A stretch of DNA of 64,000 nt. Source: Agromyces ramosus. Lineage in GTDB: Bacteria; Actinomycetota; Actinomycetes; Actinomycetales; Microbacteriaceae. Of the stretch, positions 52,477 to 62,239 are shown piece after piece. Both the position numbers and the translations under genes were made by a program. The stretch is taken from positions 248,001 to 312,000 of the forward strand of contig NZ_JAUSYY010000001.1 in the NCBI RefSeq assembly GCF_030817175.1, in the 5' to 3' direction. Numbering within the stretch: position 1 is the stretch's first letter; each line of letters begins with the position of its first letter. The notes below the pieces were generated by a model. The model searched no databases. It was not told where the DNA came from and saw only the letters and a list, made by a program, of their open reading frames with translations.

Positions 52477-54066
52477 CTACTCGGTGATATCGACCTCGAC
52501 GAAGACGCTCGCATCGATGGCCTCGCGCACCCGGTCGAGCACCTCGGTCGGCACCGGCGAGTCGACCGTCAGCACGCTGAGCGCCGGGCCGCCGGCCTCG
52601 CGCCGCGCGATCTGCATGCCCGCGATGTTGATGCCGGCCTCGCCGAACTCCTGCCCGTACACGGCGACGATGCCCGGCCGGTCGGTGTACTCCATGATGA
52701 TGTGCGTCGTGGCGATCGGCACCTCGATCTCGTAGCCGTTGACGCCCACGAGCTTCTCGATCTGCTTGGTGCCGGTGAGCGTGCCCGCGACCGACACCTG
52801 CGTGCCGTCGGCGAGCGCACCGCTCAACGTGATGACGTTGCGGTACTCGGGCGACTCGGCCGAGGTGATGAGACGCACGTCGACGCCGCGCTGCTCGGCG
52901 AGCAGGGGGGCGTTGACGTAGGACACGGTCTCGCTGACGACGTTCGTGAACACGCCCTTCAACGCCGCGAGCTTCAGCACGCTCACGTCGTAGTCGACGA
53001 GCTCGCCGCGCACCTCGACATCGATGCTCGTGAGACGGCCGTGGGCGAGCCCGGAGAAGAGCTGGCCGAGCTTCTCGACGAGCGGGATGCCCGGACGGAC
53101 GTAGGGATCGATGATGCCGCCAGCCACGTTGACCGCATCGGGCACGAGTTCACCCGCGAGGGCGAGTCGAACGGACTTCGCGACCGAGACGCCCGCCTTC
53201 TCTTGCGCCTCGTCGGTCGAGGCGCCGAGGTGCGGGGTGACGACGATGTTCGGCAGGCCGAGCAGCGGCGACTCCCTCGGCGGCTCCGAGACGAACACGT
53301 CGATGGCGGCACCGGCGATGGTGCGGCTCACGAGCGCGTCGTGCAGGGCGTCTTCATCGATGAGGCCGCCGCGGGCGACGTTCACGACGTAGGCGGTGGG
53401 CTTCATGCGGGCGAGCTGCTCGGCGCCGATCATGCCGGTCGTCTCAGGGGTCTTCGGCATGTGGATCGTGACGAAGTCGCTGCGCTCGAGGAGCTCTTCG
53501 AGGCTCACCGTCTGCACGCCCAGCTGCTGGGCGCGTGCTGCGGTGATGTACGGGTCGTACGCGATGACCTCGGTGCCGAACGCCTGCAGGCGCGCAGCGA
53601 TGAGGGCGCCGATACGGCCGAGGCCGATGATGCCGACGGTCTTCTCGTAGAGCTCGACGCCCGTGTAGGAGGAGCGCTTCCACTCCCCCTGCGCGAGTGC
53701 GGCGTGCGCCGCCGGGATGTGGCGCGCAAGGCTCAGGATGTGGCCGACGGTGAGCTCTGCGGCCGAGATGATGTTCGATGTTGGCGCGTTGACGACCATG
53801 ACGCCGGCCGTGGTCGCCGCCTTCACGTCGACGTTGTCGAGGCCCACGCCGGCGCGGGCGATGACCTGCAGCACCGGCGCCGCCGCGATGGCCTCGGCAT
53901 CGACCTTCGTGGCGGAGCGCACGAGGATCGCGTTCGCGTCGGACAGCGCCGCGAGGAGGGCGGGTCGATCGGTGCCGTCGACCTTCCGGATCTCGAAGTC
54001 GGGCCCGAGGGCGTCGACGGTGGCGGGCGAGAGTTCTTCAGCGATCAGCACGACCGGCTTTGACAC
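52477..54066 (-). CDS. serA: D-3-phosphoglycerate dehydrogenase (type with ASB and ACT domains)
   Basis: First step of serine synthesis from 3-phosphoglycerate with NAD+. 529 residues, the long form with a central allosteric substrate-binding domain and a C-terminal ACT domain (VLTVDSPVPTEVLDRV near the end), allowing feedback by serine. Active-site segments: VRSATKVDAEAI, GLGRIGALIAARL (NAD loop), VARGGLIDEDAL and the histidine in VVTPHLGASTDEAQ. ATG at 54066 with GAAGGAA upstream. Confidence 0.97.
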   Translation of the reverse strand: MSKPVVLIAEELSPATVDALGPDFEIRKVDGTDRPALLAALSDANAILVRSATKVDAEAIAAAPVLQVIARAGVGLDNVDVKAATTAGVMVVNAPTSNIISAAELTVGHILSLARHIPAAHAALAQGEWKRSSYTGVELYEKTVGIIGLGRIGALIAARLQAFGTEVIAYDPYITAARAQQLGVQTVSLEELLERSDFVTIHMPKTPETTGMIGAEQLARMKPTAYVVNVARGGLIDEDALHDALVSRTIAGAAIDVFVSEPPRESPLLGLPNIVVTPHLGASTDEAQEKAGVSVAKSVRLALAGELVPDAVNVAGGIIDPYVRPGIPLVEKLGQLFSGLAHGRLTSIDVEVRGELVDYDVSVLKLAALKGVFTNVVSETVSYVNAPLLAEQRGVDVRLITSAESPEYRNVITLSGALADGTQVSVAGTLTGTKQIEKLVGVNGYEIEVPIATTHIIMEYTDRPGIVAVYGQEFGEAGINIAGMQIARREAGGPALSVLTVDSPVPTEVLDRVREAIDASVFVEVDITE

Positions 54067-54153
54067 GAACGATTCCTTCGGGGACGATGCGCGCGCACGG
54101 GGCTGCGACTTGCGGTGGGATGCGCCACACGCCGTCGGGGCGCCTACCCGTTC

Positions 54154-54159
54154 ACTCTA
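54154..54159 (-). promoter_or_regulatory. -10 element upstream of serA
   Basis: TAGAGT on the minus strand within CCAGTAGAGTGAAC, about 88 bases before the serA ATG. It leaves an ~80-base GC-rich leader with no riboswitch pattern that I recognise. Confidence 0.38.
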
Positions 54160-54200
54160 CTGGAGCAGCCGAGGGGCGACCGTTGTGTGACGTCCCGCGG

Positions 54201-54584
54201 TCACAGGTCGAGTCCGCCCAGGTCGAAGAGCGCGGCCACGTCGGCCGAGAGGGCCTGCACGAGGGCGTAGCCCGCGAGGAAGAGCACGACCTGCGCGAGC
54301 GGGCTCCGACGCCGGCCGAGCCAGAACGCCATGGCGTAGGCGAGGAGTGGCACCACGATGCCGACGACGAGCAGCACGACCCCGTATGCCGTCAGCGCCA
54401 CCTCCAGTTGCCCGGCGTAGATGTTCAGCCCGACGAGGTTGCCCACCGCCTCCCAGACGTCGTACGCGTAGAAGACGCCGAAGACGACGGCGATGGTCAC
54501 CGCGAGCCAGAGCGGCGTGGCCGGGCGCGAGGCGCGGGCGTCGACGACGTCGGCGCGATCGCCGGGAACGGATGCCTCGGTCAA
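54201..54584 (-). CDS. Hypothetical membrane protein
   Basis: About 127 residues with three hydrophobic segments (LWLAVTIAVVFGVFYAYDVW, VALTAYGVVLLVVGIVVPLL and AQVVLFLAGYALVQAL). Not recognised. The best start is a TTG at 54584, one base after the stop of the gene before it, since no ATG or GTG lies before the first membrane segment; the start is therefore uncertain. It is probably made together with its upstream neighbour. Confidence 0.6.
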   Translation of the reverse strand: MTEASVPGDRADVVDARASRPATPLWLAVTIAVVFGVFYAYDVWEAVGNLVGLNIYAGQLEVALTAYGVVLLVVGIVVPLLAYAMAFWLGRRRSPLAQVVLFLAGYALVQALSADVAALFDLGGLDL

Positions 54585-54585
54585 C

Positions 54586-55035
54586 TCAGCCTCGCAACAG
54601 GAAGGGGACGGGAACGAGGAGCACGGCACCGGCGACGAGCCAGGCGATGCGCGCACGGCGATGACCCACGGAGAGCCAGAGCACGGCACCGAACCACAGC
54701 GCCGGCGCGGCGACCGCGAACCAGCGCCCGAGTCCGTACATGAACTCGGCCACCGGATCGGCGAGCTGCGGTGCCGCCGTCGTGGCCACGAGCAGCCAGC
54801 CGATGGCGTAGAGCAGGTAGACGCCGCCGAGCACCCCGAGGACGACGAGCTCGACCGAGCCGGTCTGCGGCGCGGCATCCGGAGCGGGTTCCGCATCGCG
54901 GGCGGGCACCTCGTCGCCATCGGCGTCGGCACCTCGGAGCTCCACCGGCTCGCCGACGGTCTTCCACCCGGGCGCGAGGGTCGGGTCGTCGTCGCCCTCC
55001 CAGCGCAGGGCGTCGTCGTCGGAGTCGCGCGTCAT
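54586..55035 (-). CDS. Hypothetical membrane protein
   Basis: 149 residues. The first ~60 are acidic and polar (MTRDSDDDALRWEGDDDPTL, PGWKTVGEPVELRG), followed by three membrane segments (VVLGVLGGVYLLYAIGWLLV, FAVAAPALWFGAVLWLSVG and IAWLVAGAVLLVPVPFLL). Not recognised. Together with the next gene it would give a six-segment pair. ATG at 55035 is the only plausible start. Confidence 0.7.
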   Translation of the reverse strand: MTRDSDDDALRWEGDDDPTLAPGWKTVGEPVELRGADADGDEVPARDAEPAPDAAPQTGSVELVVLGVLGGVYLLYAIGWLLVATTAAPQLADPVAEFMYGLGRWFAVAAPALWFGAVLWLSVGHRRARIAWLVAGAVLLVPVPFLLRG

Positions 55036-55204
55036 GCTCCAACCCTAGCCAGCAACCGGCACGCAACGCCCGCGGATGCGCGGCTGCGCGACCCCGAACG
55101 CGAATCCGACGACCGCGTGCTCGACCGAGCCGAGGCCACCGCCTCCCAAGTGCTCCTCGCCCTGCAGCGGCTGGGGTGCGCTCGACTCGGCGAGGTGGCG
55201 GTCG
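55036..55204. other. 169-base gap downstream of cutC
   Basis: No gene that I can support. A plus-strand frame reads ESDDRVLDRAEATASQVLL and QRLGCARLGEVAVVIGQRD, which looks protein-like but has no start site or continuation; it may be a gene remnant or chance. Confidence 0.3.
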
Positions 55205-55957
55205 TCATCGGGCAGCGCGATGCGCACCCGCCGCCGCGATCGCCGCGTGCACGAGCTGCGCGTCGGTCGTGTCGAATCCGACGTCGCCGCCGCCCGGCCC
55301 GCTCAATCCGCCGATCGCAGCCCGGCGACGCGCCGAGAGGTGCACCGCATCGACCCCGGCTGCGGCGAGCGCAGCGATGTCGCCGACCCGCACTCCCCCG
55401 CCGGCCATGACCTCGAGGGTGCTGCGGGTCGCGCCCACCATCGCGGTGAGCGTCGCGAGGCCGGTGCGGCAATCGGATGCCCCGCCGGAGGTGAGCACGC
55501 GCCGCACGCCCGTTCCACCGAGCGACGCGACCGAGCCGAGCGGGTCGGCGGACGCATCGACCGCCCGGTGCACGGTGACGTCGAGCACTTCGGCGGCGTC
55601 GACGAAGGCGGCGATTGCCGACAGGTCGAGCGCACCGGCATCCGTCAACGCGCCGACCACCACGCCCGCGGCGCCCAGCGACCGCACGAAGCGGATGTCG
55701 CGGACAACCTGGTCGAGCTCGTCTGCGTCGTACACGAACCCGCCGCCGCGCGGACGAATGAGCACGTGCACGAACGGGCCCGCGGATGCCGCAGCCGCCA
55801 GTTCGACGGCCGCCTCGACGAGCCCCGCCGAAGGAGTGAGGCCGCCGACCTCGAGCGCCTGGCAGAGCTCGACGCGGGCAGCTCCCGCCTCGAGGGCGAT
55901 GCGCACCCCCGCGACATCCTGGACGGCGATCTCGACGGGAAGAGGCGGGGCGACCAT
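55205..55957 (-). CDS. cutC: CutC-type copper homeostasis protein
   Basis: 250 residues with a TIM-barrel fold. CutC-family marks: VEIAVQDVAGVRIALEAGAARVELCQALEVGGLTPS at the N-terminus, VHVLIRPRGGGFVY, GVVVGALTDAGALD, VTVHRAVD and VRRVLTSGGASD, then VMAGGGVRV. The family was linked to copper tolerance in E. coli, although a direct metal role is doubtful. ATG at 55957. No copper regulator or transporter is adjacent. Confidence 0.93.
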   Translation of the reverse strand: MVAPPLPVEIAVQDVAGVRIALEAGAARVELCQALEVGGLTPSAGLVEAAVELAAAASAGPFVHVLIRPRGGGFVYDADELDQVVRDIRFVRSLGAAGVVVGALTDAGALDLSAIAAFVDAAEVLDVTVHRAVDASADPLGSVASLGGTGVRRVLTSGGASDCRTGLATLTAMVGATRSTLEVMAGGGVRVGDIAALAAAGVDAVHLSARRRAAIGGLSGPGGGDVGFDTTDAQLVHAAIAAAGAHRAAR

Positions 55958-56025
55958 TCTCGACAGGCTACCTGTCCACCGCCGCGTTCCGGCGCGCGCG
56001 CCGGCGGACTGTCCGCCGAGGCAGC

Positions 56026-56055
56026 GCGCTCGGTCGGGACATCCCGGCCGAGCGC
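56026..56055 (-). terminator. Strong hairpin downstream of the nucleotidase gene
   Basis: GCGCTCGG-T-CGGG (56026-56038) pairs with CCCG-G-CCGAGCGC (56043-56055) around a short loop, a stem of about 12 pairs with one mismatch. It lies 13 bases after the nucleotidase stop on the minus strand. No long T tract, as is common in this GC range. Confidence 0.55.
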
Positions 56056-56068
56056 ACTGCCGGAACCG

Positions 56069-57925
56069 CTAGAACACCGGTACTCCACCGCGCACGAGGC
56101 GCCAGTTGACGACATGGAACGTCGCGCTGTCGATGGTTCCCGAGGCCGACGCGTACGAGACGATCGCCTCGCGGATGGCGATCTGGGCGTTGTACACGAC
56201 GGGTGCGGCGGCGATGTGCGGGAACCCTCCGCCGCCCGACTGCCGGTAATTGTTGACGGCGACCAGGAACTCCTGGTTGGCCGCGACCGGCGTGCCCGCA
56301 TACGCGAGGCCGACGATGCGCGAGCCCTCAGGCTGCGAGAGGTCGATGTCGTAGGTGACGCCCGAGAACTGGTCGTAGTTGTAGTCGGGCAGGTTGTGGG
56401 CGTTCGTCCACGTCGCGGGGGCGACCGGGGCATCCGGAGCCACATGCTGGAAGTACCGCGCGGAGTACTCGAGGTAGTCCTTGATCTGGGCGCCGGTGAG
56501 CACGCTCGCGAGCAGCGTGTTGTCGTAGATGTACAGGCCGGCGACGTCCTTGATGGTGACCGCGCCGGCCGGGAACGTGGCCGCCCGGTTGAACGGCGCG
56601 GCGATCGAGAGGATCGGCAGCGCCGCATGCGCGCTGCCGGCGACCGCGTCGGCGACCGTCGCCGTCTGCACGGCGTTGACGTAGTCGAGGATCGCGGTGT
56701 CCTTCCAGCACGCCTCAGCCGCCGACATGGCCTCGGTCGAGATTGCGACCGTCTGATTGACGTAGGCGACGACGGCGTCGTGCTGCGGCTTGACGAGGGC
56801 GACGAGTGCCGGGTCGTCGACGACGGTGTTCGTGTTCACCGTGATCGCCGACTTCGACGTGACCTTCCACGCGCCGCGTTCGAACGCGAGCGTGAGGTCG
56901 AACACGCTCAGTCGCTGGCCCCAGCACTTGGGCTCGCTCAGCACGACCTCTTCGCCGCTGACCGAGTTGACGATGAAGCGCTGCGGCACGTCCCGATGCG
57001 CATGACCGAACAGGATCGCGTCGATGCCCGGCACGCGCTCGGCGAGGAGTGCCGAGGCGTTCTCGACCGGAAGGTCGGTGCCGTACGACGAGAGACCGCT
57101 GTCGCCGGCGTGCGCGCTCACGATGACGACGTCGGCACCGGCGTTCCGGATCACCGGCACCCAGCGTGCCGCCGACTCGATCAGGTCGAGCACCTCGATC
57201 TTGCCGCTCACGTTCGCCTTGTCCCAGATGACGACCCCGGGGTTGGTGAGCCCGAGCACGCCCACGCGGATCGGCGGGCGCCCCTTCACCTTCATGGTCT
57301 TGATCGTGTACGGGAGGTAGGCCGGCACCTTCGTTCCGGCGTGCACCGCGTTCGCGGCGAGCACGTCGGCGTCCATCTGCGAGATCCAGTTGGCGAGGAA
57401 GTCGAGGCCGTAGTTGAACTCGTGATTGCCGAGGGCGACGGCGTCGTAGCCGATCGCATTCATCTGGGCGGCGATCGGATGCATCGCCCCGCTCTCGGTC
57501 ACCGGATCGACGCTCGCGTAGTAGAAGCCGAGCGGCGTGCCCTGGATCGTGTCGCCCGCATCGAAGAGCAGGGTGCGGTCACGGCCACGATCGGCCCGGA
57601 CCTGGTTCACCACGCTCGAGACGCGCGCCAGGCCGACGACGTTGCCGGCGCTGTCCTTGAACGGGGCGTCGGTGTAGTAATCCCAGTTCACGGCGTTGCT
57701 GTGCAGGTCGGAGGTGCCCATGACCGTGATGGTCACCGACTTGTCATCGGCGGCGACCGCGGCAGCGGGCCAGCCGGCCGCGGCCAGGGCGCCTGCGGCG
57801 GACATGCCGATCAGGACATTGCGTCGGCTGACTCCGGGGGCCGTCTGCGAGACGTCTTCGTCGGGCACGGCGCACGAGCACCAGCGTGGGGTCGGGTCGG
57901 TGTGGTGGTGGGAGAGTTCGCTCAT
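56069..57925 (-). CDS. Tat-exported 5'-nucleotidase/metallophosphoesterase
   Basis: 618 residues. An unusually long polar start is followed by a twin-arginine signal, VSRRNVLIGMSAAGALAAAG (Arg34-Arg35), so it is exported folded. The calcineurin-like domain shows MGTSDLHSN (Asp, His), LLFDAGDTIQG, ALGNHEFNYG, VSAHAGDSGL and LFGHAHRDVP, the five metal-site blocks. The C-terminal 5'-nucleotidase domain ends with VNNYRQSGGGGFP, the nucleobase-binding region. It probably dephosphorylates extracellular nucleotides or cyclic nucleotides to salvage phosphate and nucleosides. Confidence 0.94.
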   Translation of the reverse strand: MSELSHHHTDPTPRWCSCAVPDEDVSQTAPGVSRRNVLIGMSAAGALAAAGWPAAAVAADDKSVTITVMGTSDLHSNAVNWDYYTDAPFKDSAGNVVGLARVSSVVNQVRADRGRDRTLLFDAGDTIQGTPLGFYYASVDPVTESGAMHPIAAQMNAIGYDAVALGNHEFNYGLDFLANWISQMDADVLAANAVHAGTKVPAYLPYTIKTMKVKGRPPIRVGVLGLTNPGVVIWDKANVSGKIEVLDLIESAARWVPVIRNAGADVVIVSAHAGDSGLSSYGTDLPVENASALLAERVPGIDAILFGHAHRDVPQRFIVNSVSGEEVVLSEPKCWGQRLSVFDLTLAFERGAWKVTSKSAITVNTNTVVDDPALVALVKPQHDAVVAYVNQTVAISTEAMSAAEACWKDTAILDYVNAVQTATVADAVAGSAHAALPILSIAAPFNRAATFPAGAVTIKDVAGLYIYDNTLLASVLTGAQIKDYLEYSARYFQHVAPDAPVAPATWTNAHNLPDYNYDQFSGVTYDIDLSQPEGSRIVGLAYAGTPVAANQEFLVAVNNYRQSGGGGFPHIAAAPVVYNAQIAIREAIVSYASASGTIDSATFHVVNWRLVRGGVPVF

Positions 57926-58025
57926 GGGACCTCATGCGATCACGACGCCGACCCCTGCGACAAGGGAATCGGCGAAACTCGTCGTGATCATTCGCGCACG
58001 CCCCGTCGAGGAGGAGACTCGTGTC

Positions 58026-58697
58026 ATGACCGACCGCAATGAGACCGTGCGCCTCGTGATCTACTCGGCCCTCGCCGCGACGGGGCGACTTCCGACCGCC
58101 GCGGAAGTGGCCGACGAGACGGAGCTGACCGCGTCCGATGTCGAGGATGCGATCGAGGAGCTCGCACGCATGCGTCACCTGGTGTTCGACCGCGAGCACC
58201 GGATCGTGCTCGCGCATCCGTTCGCGACCCGGAACTTCTCGTTCTCGGTGATGGGCGAGCGAACCATGTGGTGGGGCGGATGCGCCTGGGACGCGTTCGC
58301 CATCCCGAACCTCGTGCCTGACGAGCCGTCAGCCCTCGTGGCGACCACCTGTCCTGCCTGCGGCACGGCGCATTCGTGGACGGTGACTCGCGACGGCCCG
58401 CCGTCGGGCACGCAGGTGGCCCATTTCCTCACGCCGATGGCCGAGGTCTGGGACGACGTCATCCACACGTGCGAGAACCAGCGCATCTTCTGCGATGAGA
58501 CGTGCGTGCGGCGATGGCTCCAACAGACCGGGAACGAACCCGGCGCAGTGTTCGATCTGGCCACGCTCTGGCAGCTGGCGTCGCAGTGGTACGCGGGCCG
58601 GCTCGAGACGCCGTACCGGCGCCGGGAGCCCGATGAGGCCCACGAGTACTTCGCGACCGTCGGGCTGGTCGGTGCGTTCTGGGGAAACGCGCCCTGA
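58026..58697 (+). CDS. MerB-like alkylmercury lyase family protein
   Basis: 223 residues: an N-terminal winged-helix-like part (AATGRLPTAAEVADETELTASDVEDAIEEL) and a MerB-type domain. The organomercurial-cleaving residues of MerB (Cys96, Asp99, Cys159) align with Cys86 and Asp89 in WWGGCAWDAFAIP and Cys149 in VIHTCENQRIF, and a further Cys matches Cys117 in TTCPACGTAHSW. So the catalytic set is present. No merR, merA or merT is nearby; a housekeeping role is equally possible. The ATG has GAGGAG upstream. Confidence 0.8.
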   Translation: MTDRNETVRLVIYSALAATGRLPTAAEVADETELTASDVEDAIEELARMRHLVFDREHRIVLAHPFATRNFSFSVMGERTMWWGGCAWDAFAIPNLVPDEPSALVATTCPACGTAHSWTVTRDGPPSGTQVAHFLTPMAEVWDDVIHTCENQRIFCDETCVRRWLQQTGNEPGAVFDLATLWQLASQWYAGRLETPYRRREPDEAHEYFATVGLVGAFWGNAP

Positions 58698-58753
58698 GCG
58701 ATCCCGAGCATCAGTGCGGCGGGTTCGAGTGCGTCGCGCCGCCTCGCATGCGA

Positions 58754-58785
58754 ACGCCGGGGCAGGCCGAAGCCCGCCCCGGCGT
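58754..58785. terminator. Bidirectional hairpin terminator between the MerB-like gene and ilvC
   Basis: ACGCCGGGGCAGGC (58754-58767) pairs with GCCCGCCCCGGCGT (58772-58785) with one mismatch, leaving a four-base loop CGAA. It sits in the 108-base gap where the two genes converge and can serve both. Confidence 0.65.
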
Positions 58786-58805
58786 CGCGCGGGTGAAGCG
58801 AGCGC

Positions 58806-59882
<1,077 letters not shown>

Positions 59883-60392
59883 TCAGTTCTTGAAGACGCG
59901 CTCGGTGATGGACTTGCCACCACGCCCGATCGCGAGGAGGCCCGACTGGGCGATCTCCTTGATGCCGTAGGGCTCGAGCACGCGCAGGAACGCCGTGGTC
60001 TTGCCGGAATCGCCCGTGACCTCGATCACGAGCGCGTCGGTCGACACGTCGACGACGCGCGCACGGAAGAGGTTCACGGCCTCGAGCACCTGCGAGCGGG
60101 TGGAGTTGTCGACGCGCACCTTGATGAGCAGGTGCTCGCGCTGCACCGACTGCGTGGGATCGAGCTCGACGATCTTGATGACGTTGATGAGCTTGTTCAG
60201 CTGCTTCGTCACCTGCTCGAGCGGCAGCTCCTCGACGTCGACGACGACCGTGATGCGGGAGAGTCCCTCGATCTCGGAGTGGCCGACCGCGAGCGACTCG
60301 ATGTTGAAGCCGCGTCGGGCGAACAGGCCCGCGACGCGGGTGAGCAGGCCCGGCTTGTCCTCGACGAGGAGGGAGAGCACGTGTGTCGACAT
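59883..60392 (-). CDS. ilvN: Acetolactate synthase small subunit
   Basis: Regulatory subunit of acetohydroxyacid synthase, 169 residues with an N-terminal ACT domain (LSLLVEDKPGLLTRVAGLFARRGFNIESLAVG) that binds valine for feedback inhibition, and a C-terminal domain (FRARVVDVSTDALVIEVTGD). ATG at 60392 lies two bases after the ilvB stop, with GGAGGA inside the ilvB 3' end as ribosome site. Confidence 0.97.
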   Translation of the reverse strand: MSTHVLSLLVEDKPGLLTRVAGLFARRGFNIESLAVGHSEIEGLSRITVVVDVEELPLEQVTKQLNKLINVIKIVELDPTQSVQREHLLIKVRVDNSTRSQVLEAVNLFRARVVDVSTDALVIEVTGDSGKTTAFLRVLEPYGIKEIAQSGLLAIGRGGKSITERVFKN

Positions 60393-60394
60393 GG

Positions 60395-62197
60395 TCAGTC
60401 CTCCTCGCTGAAAGCCGGCGAGTGATCGCGGGCGTACTGGATGTAGCTGTTCGACACGCCCTGCGGCACCATCGGCCACACCATCGCGTCGGCCGAGACC
60501 ACGAAGTCGATGACCACCGGGCGGTCGTTCGTCTCGAGGGCGAGCTTGATCGCCGCGTCGACCTCTTCTTCCTTCGTGACCCGGATGCCGAGCGCCCCGT
60601 AGGCCTCGGCGAGCGCCACGAAGTCGGGCACGCGCACCGAGTCGTGGCCGGTGTTCAGGTCGGTGTTCGAGTAGCGGCCGTCGTAGAACAGCGTCTGCCA
60701 CTGCCGCACCATGCCGAGCGAGGAGTTGTTGATGATCGCGACCTTGATCGGAATGTCGTTCAGGGTGCAGGTCGCGAGCTCCTGGTTCGTCATCTGGAAG
60801 CAACCGTCGCCGTCGATCGCCCAGACCACTCGATCGGGCTGCGCGACCTTCGCGCCCATCGCAGCCGGCACCGCATAGCCCATGGTGCCCGCACCACCGG
60901 AGTTCAGCCACGAGTTGGGGCGCTCGTACTTGATGAACTGCGCGGCCCACATCTGGTGCTGGCCGACGCCCGCGGCGTAGACACCCTCGGGGCCGGTGAG
61001 CTCGCCGATGCGCTGGATGACGAACTGCGGCGCGAGGAGGCCGTCGGACGGCTGCGAGAAGCCGAGCGGGAACTCCGAGCGGAGTCCGTCGAGCGTCGCC
61101 CACCACTCGTCGAGATCGGGCGTGGTCGTCGCGATCGCATCGCGGTACGCGGCGAGCAGGTCGACGAGCACGTCTTTCAGGTCGCCCACGATCGGCACGT
61201 CGGCCGTGCGGATCTTCGAGATCTCGGCGGGGTCGATGTCGACGTGCACGACCTTCGCGTTCGGCGCGAAGAGCGGCGCCTTGCCGGTGACCCGGTCGTC
61301 GAAGCGCGAGCCGAGGGCGACGAGGAGGTCGGCCTCCTGCAATGCGATGACGGCCGGCACCGTGCCGTGCATGCCGGGCATGCCGAGGTGCTGCTGGTGC
61401 GAGTCGGGGAATGCGCCGCGCGCCATGAGCGTCGTCACGACCGGGGCGTTCGTCGCCTCGGCGAGTGCGACGAGCTCGTCGGATGCCCGCGAGCGGATGA
61501 CGCCGCCACCGACGTAGAGCACGGGCCGCTTCGCCTCGGCCAGCATCTGCGCGGCTGCGGCGACCTGCTTGCCGTGCGCCTTCGTGATCGGGCGGTAGCC
61601 GGGCAGGTCGAGCTTCGGGGGCCAGCGGAACTGGAACTTGGCCTGCTGCGCGTCTTTCGTGATGTCGACGAGCACGGGGCCGGGGCGTCCGGTGGTGGCG
61701 ATGTGGTAGGCCGCTGCGATCGTCGCCGGGATCTCGGCCGGATCCTTCACGAGGAAGGAGTGCTTCGTGATGGGCATCGTGATGCCGACGATGTCGGCCT
61801 CTTGGAACGCGTCGGTGCCCATGAGGTTCGAGAACACCTGGCCGGTGATCGCGAGGATGGGCACTGAGTCCATGTGTGCGTCGGCGATGGCCGTGACGAG
61901 GTTCGTGGCGCCGGGGCCCGACGTCGCGATCGCGACGCCGAGCTTGCCCGAGCTCGACGCGTAGCCCTCGGCCGCGTGCCCGGCGCCCTGCTCGTGACGA
62001 ACGAGGATGTGGCGCAGCTTGCGGCTGTCGAGCAGGGGGTCGTAGACGGGGAGGATCGCGCCGCCGGGGAGGCCGAAGACGTCGGTGATGCCGAGCATCT
62101 CGAGCGAGCGGACGACCGCCTCGGCACCCGTCATCTCGACGGGCGCACCCGACGGCACGGGGGCGGGCGATGGCACGGGGTTGGATTCCGTGGACAT
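60395..62197 (-). CDS. ilvB: Acetolactate synthase large subunit
   Basis: Catalytic subunit of acetohydroxyacid synthase; thiamine-diphosphate enzyme that condenses pyruvate with pyruvate or 2-ketobutyrate. 600 residues. The activating glutamate is in [18 protein letters not shown], the FAD/quinone-type middle domain has [14 protein letters not shown], and the ThDP motif is [18 protein letters not shown] then [13 protein letters not shown] at 62197 with AGGAACCG upstream is preferred to the start 14 codons earlier. It follows ilvD by 42 bases. No attenuator-like peptide is visible in the short gap. Confidence 0.96.
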   Translation of the reverse strand: MSTESNPVPSPAPVPSGAPVEMTGAEAVVRSLEMLGITDVFGLPGGAILPVYDPLLDSRKLRHILVRHEQGAGHAAEGYASSSGKLGVAIATSGPGATNLVTAIADAHMDSVPILAITGQVFSNLMGTDAFQEADIVGITMPITKHSFLVKDPAEIPATIAAAYHIATTGRPGPVLVDITKDAQQAKFQFRWPPKLDLPGYRPITKAHGKQVAAAAQMLAEAKRPVLYVGGGVIRSRASDELVALAEATNAPVVTTLMARGAFPDSHQQHLGMPGMHGTVPAVIALQEADLLVALGSRFDDRVTGKAPLFAPNAKVVHVDIDPAEISKIRTADVPIVGDLKDVLVDLLAAYRDAIATTTPDLDEWWATLDGLRSEFPLGFSQPSDGLLAPQFVIQRIGELTGPEGVYAAGVGQHQMWAAQFIKYERPNSWLNSGGAGTMGYAVPAAMGAKVAQPDRVVWAIDGDGCFQMTNQELATCTLNDIPIKVAIINNSSLGMVRQWQTLFYDGRYSNTDLNTGHDSVRVPDFVALAEAYGALGIRVTKEEEVDAAIKLALETNDRPVVIDFVVSADAMVWPMVPQGVSNSYIQYARDHSPAFSEED

Positions 62198-62239
62198 TCG
62201 GTTCCTGTTCTGCTGGACGGTCTGCGGTGAGCGCAGCAC

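Noticed and set aside
55045..55227. 60-codon minus-strand frame after cutC
   Set aside because: No conserved pattern, overlaps the end of cutC and has no coding-like composition.
62198..62239. Attenuator peptide in front of ilvB
   Set aside because: The gap is only 42 bases and contains no short frame rich in Ile, Leu or Val codons.
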